A stretch of DNA of 64,000 nt, from positions 37,600,264-37,664,263 of the forward strand of contig NC_134834.1 of the NCBI RefSeq assembly GCF_004210375.1, read 5' to 3'. The translations under genes and the position numbers were made by a program. Shown piece by piece: positions 12,101 to 24,890 of the stretch (position 1 is the stretch's first letter; each line of letters begins with the position of its first letter). This DNA is from Tachypleus tridentatus (Eukaryota; Arthropoda; Merostomata; Xiphosura; Limulidae). The notes beneath the pieces are model-generated. The model was given only the letters and a program-made list of their open reading frames with translations. It was not told the origin of the DNA and did no database searches.

Positions 12101-15100
12101 CGTGAAGAAAAATAAATAAATAAAATTGAGAAAAAAACGATAATTGGAAAACGGCCATGAAGGGATGACTATTCAACAATCACCATCACAATTGGTTTCT
12201 GTAGCTAGATTTTGCATTTTGCATTCATTTTTTTTATTCAGAAGGGATTAGAGGAGCTTGCTGTCTTCTTTGAGTAAATAAGAAAGTTATGCTCTATAGA
12301 CATTTTGGTGGAAACATCCTCACCACAACACACTGAACTCCTCTTGAAGTTGAAGGCCATGGGGGATATACCCACTGAGGTTACTCCCCATGCTACCCTT
12401 TATTCCTCAAGAGGAGTTATTATTGAGGGACTTGAAGAACATTCCCAAGTCAGAGAACCTCAGTGATTTTTTCAGGAGTTTCTGTGGTGTGCCGAATCAT
12501 CACTGGCAAAGATGAAATTATACTGACTTTGACATTTACATCACCACGTCCACCTGCCACAGTCAAGGCAGGTTATCTGAACTGTAAGGTATGACCATAC
12601 ATTCCCAACCCTCTCAGATGTTCCCAGTGTTGGCGGTTTGGTCACTTGAATACATTATGTTGTGGTTCTTTAACATGTTATCATTTTGATGGCAAAGACC
12701 ATGACACCTATGAGTGTTAATTGTAATGGTTCACACCCTTCTTAATTTCGCTCTTGCCCAAAGTGGTGGGAGGAGAAAGAGATGCAACATTTGAAGACTG
12801 TGAACAATATCTCTTACCCAAATACTCTGAAATTATTGTACCACACTCCATCTCATACATATGCTGATGCACTCCATTCCACTGCTACAGTGGAAGTGCA
12901 GAGAGATCACTCCATTCCTTCATCAAATCATTTGCAAAGCATTTGAAGTATTTTGCCCTCCATGGTTAAAATAGTTGAAGAGTCTATATCTACTTCCATC
13001 TTTATCCCTGCCACTTCTTCTGGTGGCTACCCAGATCCACTTTTTTTGGCTCCAGGTTTAGATGTTTTTTAGGTCCATCTTCTTCTGCAGCCCCGAGATG
13101 TATAATGATTATTTGTTCACACCTTCAGTCACTCCTTCCAATAATGAAAACAAAATGTAGTTGAAAACAGAAGGGCTCTCCACCCATTTCTCCTCCATCT
13201 AAGTAAAAATGGACATTTTGATAAGTGGAACTGTTGAAGTTTACATTTTAATATAGATGGCATTAAGGATTTCATTGATTCTTGCCACCTTGTGTATCTT
13301 TTATTACAGGAAACATTTCTGAAACCTGCTGATGCTTTTAGCGGTTTTTGTTGTACAGAAATAACAGGTTATGTGATGGATGAGTGCATGGAGGGGTGAC
13401 ACTGCTGGTCGATTAATATGTGCCTGCCCTGTCATTACCACTCGATGGAGGCAATAGCTTTCCATGTTTCCTTAGGTTGTTCCTTTGCTATTTGTTCTCT
13501 CTACCTGTCTCGTGGAGAGACACATGATCAATCAGAGTTTAATGCCCTCATTGAACAATTATCACTTCCCTTTATAATCCTAGGTAATTTTAATGGATGT
13601 AATCCCCTCTGATGTGGTGCTGATATTGATAGGAAGGGTTATTCCATAGAGCATATGCTCTTAGAACACAAACTTTCTCTCTTCAGTACTGGTTCTTATA
13701 CTTATTTGTGTGCACCAAGTCAGTCTTTCACTGCTATTGATCTCTCCATCTGCTCTTCATTTTTCTCTTACTTTTCTTGGAAGATTGATAGTAACTCATG
13801 GGGCAGTGATAATTTTCTTATCATTTTGAGAGAGACTGGCTCTGATCAATACCACCTGCCCTATGTACCTCAGTTGAAGCTGGACAAGTCTAACTGGCCC
13901 TCTTTCACTGCTTTCTTGGAACTTGATCCTGCTATCATCTGTAAGCCATCAATAAATGACTGGGGAAGGGGGGCAACAGTAACTGACTGTATTGTCCAGG
14001 CAGCTGCTCACTGTATTCCAAAAACCTTGATACGTCTTTCACGATTGCCTCTATTCTTTCAGGTTAATTGTCTTTGTTATTATGTTTGTACCTTTACACT
14101 GGTGGACCTCAAGTTTGCTCTTCATTAGTCTGGCGGTACATCAGTAAGACCTGATGATATTCACCACAAGATGCTATGCCATCTCCCTCCTCCCTCTCTT
14201 GCTATTCTCCTGGTTGTTTTTAACCAGATCTGGCAGGAGAAAGCTTTTCTTGATGCTTGGCACCAGACTATTGTCTTCTCTTTTTCTAAGTCCACGAAGA
14301 ATCCCAAGATTAGTTCAAAATACTGTTCAATTACTCTAATGAGCTGTCTCTGTAAGATTTTAGAGAGGATAGTTAATGCTCATCTTATTTGGTTCCTTGA
14401 ATCAAACAACTTCCTCTCACCCACCCAACGTAGGTTTTGATGACAATGCTCCACTGTGGACCATCTGATTCAACTTAAAACATCAACCAGGGAAGTCTTT
14501 CTCAAGCAACAACATCTTGATTCTGTTTTTAACCTTGAAAAGGTTTATGATACAAACATGGAAGTATGGCATATTCCAAGATCTCCACTCATAAGGATTG
14601 CATGGCCATTTGCCCATCTTTATCAAAAATATTTTTAATGGACTGGCAATTCTAAGTTCATGTGGGTTCAACACTTTCCCATTCTTTCCCACAAGAACTT
14701 GGAGTCTCTCAGGGTTGTGTTTTGAGTGTCACACTTTTGATTATAAAGATTACTTCCTATACTGGACAACTATCTTCTACAGTTGCAAATTGGCTCTATT
14801 TCGGCAACTTCCACATCTTGTGTCAGGCATCGAACATGAGGTTCATTTAGAGACAGTTACAGACTGTTCTCAGTTGTTTGTTTACTGAAGTGGACCACAG
14901 CAAATGATTTTACTTTTTCTCTCTCTAAAACTGTTTGCATGCACCTTTGCCACCAACATGGTATTTACCATGATGCCAAGCTCCATCTCAGTGAAGTTGT
15001 GCTTCCTTTGGTTTCTGATACAAAGTTCTTGTGGCTTATATTTAATCATAAGCTGACTTTCATTCCATACATTAAGCAGCTACACGTGAAATGTACAAGG

Positions 15101-18100
15101 GCATTGAACATCCTCTGCGTCTTCTCTTCCACCTCTTGGGAAGCAGATCATGTTCTGTGCTAAAGATCTATCATGCCATCATTAGATTGAAACTGTACTA
15201 TGAGTCTCTGGTCTGTGGCTTTGCCAGAACCTCAGCCTTGAAGATGTTAGACCCTGTTCACCATATGAGGCTTTGGCTTTACATGGTGGCTTTTCATACT
15301 TTTCCAGTTTGTACACTGGGTCTCACGAAACCTCTGTACACTTTTGCTGTTTGAGACTGTCTTTACTGTATACCTCAAAACTTTGATGTTTTTTACCACT
15401 GCATCTCCTCTGGAGTTGTGTTTTCCTTCCTCAGTGTGCCATGCTTTTTCAGAATAGGTGGTCTGCCATTGTTTCTTTTGGCCTATGTATCGAGGTGCAG
15501 CTGGTTGAATTGAGTCTGTCCTTGGATGACATTGCAGTCTTCATATATTAAACTATCTCACCATGGCTTATTACCATCCCAAGTGTGACCTTTTTTTGAG
15601 TCATTTGAAAAAGGCAGATATTCCTGATTGGAAATACAATCTTCTATTTGCCAAACATTGTATGAACCATCCTTCCAATCTCATTTACACGAATGTTTCA
15701 AAATCAGATGACTCTGTGGGCTTTACCATGGTTTGTTATGAGTTGGTGGTTGCACACAGAATACCCTGTACAATTTCTGTGTTCACTTCTGAATTGTATG
15801 TCATTTCTCTTGCCCTGGATCATGTAGATGCTATGCAGTACACAAATAGTACTATTTATACTGACTCACTTAGCTCTTTATTGGCCCTGGAATCACTTCA
15901 TGTTAGTTCTTACCCTGTTCTCATCAACATTCAAAACCAACTGGCTTATTTCTCTTTATCATCTACTTCTATCCAATTTTCCTAGATACCAGGCCATGTC
16001 TGTATTTGCAGGAAAGAGCTCGCTGACATCACAGTTAAGTCTGTCTGCTCTGATGCTAAACTGCCATGCCTGTTCCATACATGGATTATAGCCTTGTATT
16101 TAAGGCTTGGCTTTGTGCCACTTGGTAGTCGACTTGGAGAGAGCAATGTGATAAGAAGCTCTTCCACATAAAACCTTCTATTGGACTTTGGACATCATGG
16201 TTCTGTAAGGATCAGAAGGAGGAAGTTGTCTTAACTAGGCTACTTATTTATCACAGTTTTTTAACTCATTTTTTTCTTTTATCAGGGATTGATACACTAG
16301 TGTGTGGTCTGTGTGACACTCAAGTCACAAATAGCCCCACATTCTGTCGTGCTGTCATTATAACCACGAGCAATGGCACTATTTAAGACATTTTTACCAA
16401 GGGTTTACCTTTGACGTTGGAAAGTGTCATTGGCAATGGTGGTACTGTCCGCATTACAAATGCTTTCAAATTTTTAAAGACCATTGGCCTTTTTAATTGT
16501 ATTTAAGTTTTTATCTGATATTGGGCCACTGTATTTGTTTTGACTTAATTTCCTTTTACACTTTATAATAATTTTGCTGTTATTTTTATTTTTACTAATT
16601 GTTTGCTGCAGATAGCTAGTTGCTTTTGTACTATGAGACTCCAAACAACAACTTGTATGTTAAAAGTTAACCATCAGAAGTAAACCATTATTTGGATTTT
16701 CATGCATGAAGAACCTAGATTGAAGCATTAAATAAAAACCAAAGCATAGCATTGTTAATATTTTTTTCATACTGACATTACATAGATAGGAATTACTATA
16801 TAAAAGAAAGTTGATAAATTACTAACATTTTTTAATAGTGTGACAGATCTATATAATAAATTGAATTACACAACAAATCTTTATTACATTTTTATGTATT
16901 TCTTGTATAATCTCATGGTTGTAAGTGCTACTAGTAAGTTTAGTTTATAGTATTCTCCTCACTTCAAATTCACAGCACATTAATTGAAAAGGAAGGTAAA
17001 ACTGATACAAGAAAACAATGGTTATTAATTTTAAGAGTCATTTTTCCCTTCATCTGCCAAATAATATATGTTTACAATTGAAATATTTCTTCATGGCAAT
17101 CTGTTTTAGCATACTAAAATCTTTATTGTATTAAGGTTTCATATAGTTAAATTTGTAACTATTGTTATATTGTAACACAAATCTCATGAAACTTTCAGCA
17201 TATGTTTTTGAGGTTAGCACTCAAGAACCAGTATGTGCTAATAACTTCCTATTCAATATATTAATTCATCAAATAGATTTTATAAATGTCACATTTTATT
17301 TCTTTGTTATATACAGAACAACACCTCAAGTTGTCTTCTGGCAGTGGGTTAACCAGTCTTTCAATGCTATAGTCAACTACACCAATCGCAGCTGAGATTC
17401 TCCTATTCCTCTGACGTATGTTGGTTTTTTTCCTACCTCATTTGTTACACAAGTCACTCTACCTAAATATTTTAAAGATGCTTTATTTTTCTAACACTTG
17501 AGATACATTTATAACAAACAAGATTTTATATGTAAGGTAATGTTAAACAGATTAAAGGCAATGGTGCAGAGTAATGAATATATTGTTGCTTTAAACATTT
17601 ATGAGAAAAATATGTATTTTTATTATATCAAGTAGAATTATGTAGAGATAAGGAAGTAGCACAGTGGTTCAGATTAAAAGAGATGATGTGTGATATAAAC
17701 AGTCTTTTGTGTATTAAATTATTACTATTGATAAAATGATATTCCAAGCTATTGTATTGGTATAAAAGAATAACAGGAAGTAATACTATTGTTACTCACT
17801 AGGTTTTTATGTTATTTTTTTCAAATATTTCATGGAGCTTAATATTTGTTATATTTCATCAGTGAACTCAATGAAATGAACAGTACTTGTAAAATAAGAG
17901 AACATTTACAGTATCACACTCAAAAGAGTATTCAAAGGAATAAATTGTTCATTTTTATATTTTAGATATTTTTGAGTAAGAATGATGGAGAAATAAGGAA
18001 ATTACATTATTGTTTAGGTTAAAACAAGATATCTGTGTGATTGGCATTTCTTTTGTATTAAGTTACTACTGGTAATATTTTGGAAACAAAAAATAGTTAA

Positions 18101-21100
18101 AACATATTTTGTTCATGCCTTGGGATGTAGGTATATCAAGAATAAATCAATTTTGATGTTTTTTTATTATTTATCTTCAGCTCTGTGTAATTGTCCAATA
18201 GTTTTAAAGTGTTGTAGTGAGTGGACATGTAGGTTGAAGTATCAACTATTATATTTTGTCGAAGTTATTTACGATACTGCAAAAGTATTAATGAGCATGT
18301 TTGACAAGCTTGTGGCCCATTTCCCCCCTCTTTTAATTTGATTGCAACATATGCAAATAATGCAGTATGTTAAGGAATTTGAAACACAAATAAATGACTG
18401 CTTAATCTTATGATATTTCCTGAATGGCCTTTTAGGTATTGCTAAAAGTTTTTGCTAACATTGCACTAGTCTTTTATACCCATCAGTTTCATTCCACTTT
18501 AGAACTTGTACTAATCATATGACTACCCTTCACCAATTGTACTGCACCTTCTGTACTGGTGCAGCTAGCTTCCTCTAATATTTTAGAGTAATTCTCACTT
18601 TCGTGATTGGCATTCTTGTGTATAGACATATATTTTAACTTGCTCTACATGTTACTCACTGTAAAATTTTAATTATGCTTGACCATAAATTTGTATCTCA
18701 ACTCCAACTTTCGACTTCTTGTGTTTGCTTACCAATGTTTTTACTGGCAAGGAGGCTTCGTTGTTTCACTCTGTTTATGTCAGGCCTTCATTCACAAGAT
18801 ATCGGTTGCCTAGAAAGGTTGTTTAACCTTTTCTCCTATTTCCTTACTGTCTGCAGTCCCATTTGGATCTGGATTGAACACTTTGTTTGTTTCATTCTCT
18901 GCACCGTGATTGGCTCCCTTTGTGGTTTCCATCCCGTCTCTTTGTTCCATGGAATTTCACTGTTTTAAGTTATTTATCACCTATTACACTCACTGGTTGG
19001 ATTCATCAACTCATACAGCTGGTGTTTTATGACTTGTCCATGGAAGGCTGTCATTTACACAATGTTGGTTACACCACATTCATCATTTATCTATATGTTT
19101 TGCTGGTCAAATCTGTTGTCCTTTGGAGGAAATCATTCCTGCTGGTATGTGGACAACTCCCAATACATTTGTTGCACATTATCTGCAAGAAATAACTGTA
19201 TTTTCCTTGGGTGATTATCATTTTCCTTTCTGTTATGATTTTTACATACATCTGATTTCCTACCTTTGACTGAGGTAAGACAACCTATTAATGTTTTTTA
19301 TCTCCATTTTGTTTATATACATCATATTTCAGAATCCCACCTGGTGGCTGGTATTGGTTACCTGGTCAGGTATGCTTAATATTATATTAGCCCTAAATGT
19401 GTATACAACTGTACTGCTCACTGTTGGGATTGGGTGTTTCTATAAGACTGCTGGTCACTTACCTGGTGGTATGCATATATGTATATTCTTTTTTCTTCTT
19501 TTTTTTAATCACTTTCATATATAAAGGACTGTCACTCATGAACTTCACAAGTAAAGCAGATGGGGATTTCTGCTTATCCCTACTATCCATGATTCTTCCA
19601 ATCAGGGTCTAGGTGCTTTTCAGAATAGGGATTGTCATGATTGGTGGAGGGTAGTCATATAATCAGCACTTGTTCTAAAATGGAGTGAAACTGATGAGGT
19701 GTGAAATACTGGTGTAGTGTTAGCAAAGAATTTTAGCATTGCTTAGAAGACGGTCCAGGATCAAGATTGTTTTGGTTTAGAGGAGGTAAATACTTATTGA
19801 AAATACATTTTCAGTGTGAGATAATGCTATCTCTAATGTTCATTTTATCCTTTAATTAGTTTACTTTCTTTTAAGCTAACTAATACTTCATCATCTTAAT
19901 TTGCAAGAACTTGAATAAGCAGGAACTATTTATGGATAAAATAAAATCAGTTTTACCAAGGAGAAATTTATTAAGGAATTTATGAGTTGATAAGACTCTC
20001 CAACTTAAACACAAAAATAAGTATTTAATTATGATAGTTTTTAAAATCCTATGTACAGCCTTCTGCTAAGCATTATTCAGTTGTTTAAAAATCAAAAGGT
20101 TACTAGAATCCAGTTATATAAGTAGCAGTGAGTAAAGGATATTACAGACTTCATGCATGTAGGACACTTTTACAAGAAACCTGGGCTTGTTTTTCAGTTT
20201 GCCCCTATTCTTGATTATCAATAACAGACAAAATCTTTAAAACTAGTTTTTAACACTCATAATGTAAATGAAAAATTCAAGAATCTGAGTAGTATTAAAT
20301 TTCTTACTTTTTTGTAAACAAAGTTGAAGGTTTTCAAGCAGTATGAACACTGAGTAATATAGAAGAATATATGATAGCAGTAATGCTGCCTATTTAACAT
20401 ACACATATGTAATATATTCTCTATTACATACATTACACATGCATTGTAGAATGTATACACTTACAGTATTATTTATTCCAAAAATAATAATTGTTTAATC
20501 AGTATATGTACTTTAAACGTTTCTTAGCCTGTTAATTATTTTTAATATAGTCAGTTGGGTCTTTCCTATGTCCTTGCAACTTCAGGAGCTCTAGTAACTG
20601 CTTTAGGCCTTAACAGTCTTGTAAAGGTAATAAAATTTTGTTATTATGCTAAATATGACTTTTTTTTTTTCTTTAATAGTTGCAAATATATGTTCATCAA
20701 ATTCATTTCTGTGACTGAAAAAGAAGGAAAGAACTAAAAAGGTATTATCACATATTAATTAATTATTTCATGAAATTTTAAAGGAGCAAAAAGGAGATTC
20801 TTAGCCCATAAAGGATATGTCTTCCAGCTCCCAACTATAACCACCCCTTTCTACTCATGTATTCATCCAATCCTTTCTTGAACTCAGTTAAATTTTCTGC
20901 TTCCACCACCCTTGAAGGTGCAACTCATTCCAGAAGTAATATTGTCTAATCTTCTACTAAAATTTGATTTTTTTAACCCCTTGCTCTGTTGTTTTCACTA
21001 CTAAACACAAAAAATTTGATTGGTTTGTATTATCATTAGCCTTAATAATGGTAAATGCTTCAATCAAATTCATTCTGACCCTTTAGAGATTTTAGTTTCT

Positions 21101-24100
21101 CTTCGTAGGACAATCCCATCATCCTAGTGGTTCTTGTCTGAATATTCTCCAACAATTCAATGTACTTCTTGAGAAAGGGAGCTCAAACCTGTACACAGTG
21201 CTCTAAATGAAACCTTAGAAGTAATCTTTACAGTGAAACAGTAATATCCCTTGTCTTGTATTCGATATTTCTACCCCAAATCTCATTAGTCCTATTGCTA
21301 GCTACAATAAGCTGTTTACATGTCTAAAATGATTTTTCAATCACAATGCAAAGGTCTTTCTTTTCAACCACAATATTTAGTATATTTGCATTTAAATTGT
21401 AGTCATAATTTGAATTCTGAAAATTTACATGCATCACCTTACATTTTGAATAGTTAAACAGTGTCTGCCTTATATTGGACTAATACATCAAATGATCTAA
21501 CATCTCTCTCTGTGAGTATGCAACAATTTTGAAATAGTAGCTCAATAAAATATTGAATTCAAGTTATCAAATTCAGCAACATTGCCTTTGACCTATGACC
21601 TGTAGTGAAAGGGTTAAAACTCTAGGATAGGAGTTGTCTTGTCCAGGGGATTAATTAATTTTGAGGTTTTCCAACCTTTCTCTTACAATTTCAGAACTTA
21701 AAGTGATATCTTTTACATCTTTTTTTTCCCCCATATATTAAATGCTGTGGTTGAGACATAATACTTCTTTCTTAAAAACTGAAGAGAACGTATAGTTTAA
21801 TAAGTTAACCATCTCATAATCTTTTCACTTTCACTTTTAAGAGGCCCCAGTCCTCATCCTAACATTTTGCTTATTTAGCATATACCTAAAGAATTCCTTA
21901 TTGTTTGATTTAACTCTCTCAGCCAACCTTCTTTCTTATATAAATATAGCCCTCTTGATTTCCTTACTAATTCTAGTAACTTTAAATTTTTTGAATTTAT
22001 TTTGTTTATCCCTAATACAATCTCTTAAACTTTTAATAAACTATACTGGCTTATTCTGCTTTATACTTTTTTTTCTATAGGGAGTATGCATGTTGTATAT
22101 GGGTATCAGTTTTTTCTAAATGCTTCCCACATCTGTTCAAACCTCTTTCAACTCCTCTGTTTAGTCTATATAAGCCAGATCATGTCTCATTCCATCAAAA
22201 TTGGCTTTCTTAAAATTTGGAATCAGGGTACTGTTCTTCTTATATTTTACATGTAGTAAAATACCAAACTAGTTGCTTGTATTAAATGCTCACTAACCAC
22301 AACTCTGTTTAACATATTCATATTGGATGCTAATATTAAATATAATATAGATTCCTCTCTTGTAACTTCCATCACCAGTAGGTGTATAAAACTATCCTGA
22401 ACTATTTTGAAAAGCCTATTTCTTTCACTGTCAGACTCAATAATCAATATCCATAATAACATCTTTTTTCCACTACCATTCTGATCTCATTATACAATTT
22501 CTCATTAAATTCCTCATTCTGACCTGGTTCTTTATAACATATCCCAATTACAAGACATTTCCCTTTATATCCACTAACAATAATCCAAATTGACTTGACC
22601 TCAGTGCTATTTTCTTTAATATGGTCTAACTTAACATGATGCAATTCACTCCTCACATATAAAGCTACTCCTCCCCATTTTTCAATAACCTATCCCAAGT
22701 GAATAATCTGTAGCCTGATATTTCAGAAAAAATTCTGTCACCAGAATTGTTTAAATTCAACCAAGTCTCAGTGATACTCATAATAATGAGATTATCAGTT
22801 TCCACAACTGCTTTGAACTCATTGACTTTGTTTCTCATACTCCTAGCATTTGCAGTAGTAACAATTAATCATAGATTTTAAAACATGTTCATATTTTATG
22901 ACTGTTGTACATGTTTCCCAGTCATTTATATTTCCTATTTTACTAATATCATAGCTCTAACCTCTGTCTAGCCCTACTTTAAATCTACCATTATAACTGA
23001 GGTACTAGCCTTTGCTAATATGCTAGCTCATGTTTTGTTTAAGTGTAAGCTATCCATTCCAAAAAGATTAACTTTCCCATTAGAAATATCTCACAGATCC
23101 AACCAGTCTATTTTCTCATCCCTTCATATTGATCTAAGACTGGCATTCAACCATAGTCACCAACTTGATATCTGATCCCCACAATTTATTCTTGACAATA
23201 CAGCAGACAAAATTATTAAGCTGTGACCCCCTTTCCTTAAATACCCTTATCATTGTTTTATATTCATAAATAAACTCCTCAGATCAATTTTTCCTTGCAT
23301 TATTAGCCCCAGTATGTTCCATAAAACCTGCATTGCTACGAGCACCCTTAACCGTCTCTCTGGTTCTGTCAGTTATATCCTCTGCCCCTGCTCCTGGATA
23401 GCATTAGCATATTCTTTTGCTTCTATTTACTCCATATACTATATCTATGCGCCTAACTAGAGAGCCACCTACAACTATAACTTTCCTGTCATTTACACTG
23501 TCATCTCTTATGATCCTATCTGTTTTCCTTACCTGCTTCCCCTTATCACTAGCAAGTGCTTAGATCCAGTTGCTTAACCTAAACCCAAATTGAATCTTAC
23601 TTCTAAGTGCATTACTTTCCAAGCTGTTAGCCCTAACTATAAAACAAAAGTTCATGAATTAAAACATTTCATGTCTACAGATAATCATATCTAAGATTAA
23701 TATTTCTTTTTCTATTTGGTTATAATTTTAAGATGCACAAGACATAATGCTAACTGAAAGTATGGCTTAATATTATAATTTTGTTGTAGTATTAAAATTA
23801 TTCAAATTGATAGGTAATAAATGTTTTACACATCACTTGACATAATTATCGATGTAGTGGGATAAAGTAAAAGTGTAAAACTGCTCATCTTTTCTAAATC
23901 TTATTTTATTTGTGAGTGTAAGAAATTTGTTTATAAATTTGTTTTCTGTAGGTTTTATTTTAAAATATATGCTTAAATAAATCCTTAACTAATACACCCT
24001 TCTTTATACATTTGTATTTCTCAAACCTAATCTTTGTTTTCAAGATAAAATTCATCTAAGGTTTCTTTTATATTCTACATAATTTTCAGCATTACACTCA

Positions 24101-24853
24101 CTCACTGGGTAGCTAATATTTTGTGTGAAGTTTGTAATCACAATGTATGTTTATGTGTGTGACATAAATTAGTTAATATAACTAAATAATTAAAACTGAA
24201 GAAAATACTTTAAGATCTACTGTAAATGTAATTCTACAAAAATGCATATTCTAACTGAGGGAAAAGTTAGGACACCCTACCCACTAATAGCTAGTGTTAA
24301 CCCCCTTGGCTGGAATAACTGCAGTGAGATGCTTCTTGTAGCCATCTACCAGTCTCTGACATCGGTCTGAAGAAAGTTTGCCCCACTCCTCAATGCAGAA
24401 TTCTTTCAGCTGCTTCAATTTTTTTTCTGAAGGCCTCAGACAGCTCTTTTGCTCTCACCATGGTGCTCACTCTCACTTCAACAGTCAGGAGCACACCAAA
24501 CTAAATGTCTGAGGTTTAAATAGGGCAAGCCTTATTCAAAATGCTGAGTAACGATCTTCTAATCATGTGCACCTGGTGTGATACACCTGTGTTTGAGTTG
24601 AGCCATTTTAAGTGGGAATAAATGTGGGGTATCCTAACTTTTTCCTCAGTTAGAATATGCATTTTTGTAGAAATACATTTACAGAAGATCTTAAAGTATT
24701 TTCTTCAGTTTTAATTGTTTCAGTTATATTCCTATAATCTCTCAGTATTGTTAAAATTGAGATTAAATATCTATATATCCAAAAATGTTACAAAAATACA
24801 CATGCTTTCATAGGGTGTCCTAACTTTTTCACATGACTGTACATACATGTGTG

Positions 24854-24890
<37 letters not shown>

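Larger units (their letters stand above)
11717..16650 (+). mobile_element. Decayed RNase H-bearing non-LTR retrotransposon (LINE), copy 1
   Basis: This is a sense-strand insertion in sideroflexin intron 2. It is homologous along its length to the LINE at 29735-35703: 5' UTR, ORF1 with CCHC remnants, then endonuclease, RT and RNase H. The flanks carry a near-perfect target-site duplication, ACTTGTATG(C/T)TAAA, at 11703-11716 and 16651-16664. The 3' end is a short CAA-rich tail. Many stops and frameshifts interrupt both ORFs. It is about 1 kb shorter than copy 2, and the duplicated 3' UTR hairpin unit of that copy is absent. RNase H after the RT points to the I/R1/LOA-like groups, with I or Nimb as my best guess. 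Confidence 0.9.

Noticed and set aside
17393-17395. TGA read as selenocysteine
   Set aside because: The family has glycine here, sideroflexins are not known selenoproteins, and I see no SECIS-like structure that I can support after the stop codon.
18675-19195. ORFs of about 100 codons inside the long-TIR element
   Set aside because: Hydrophobic, cysteine-rich translations in several frames at once; no transposase motif, so not called as genes.
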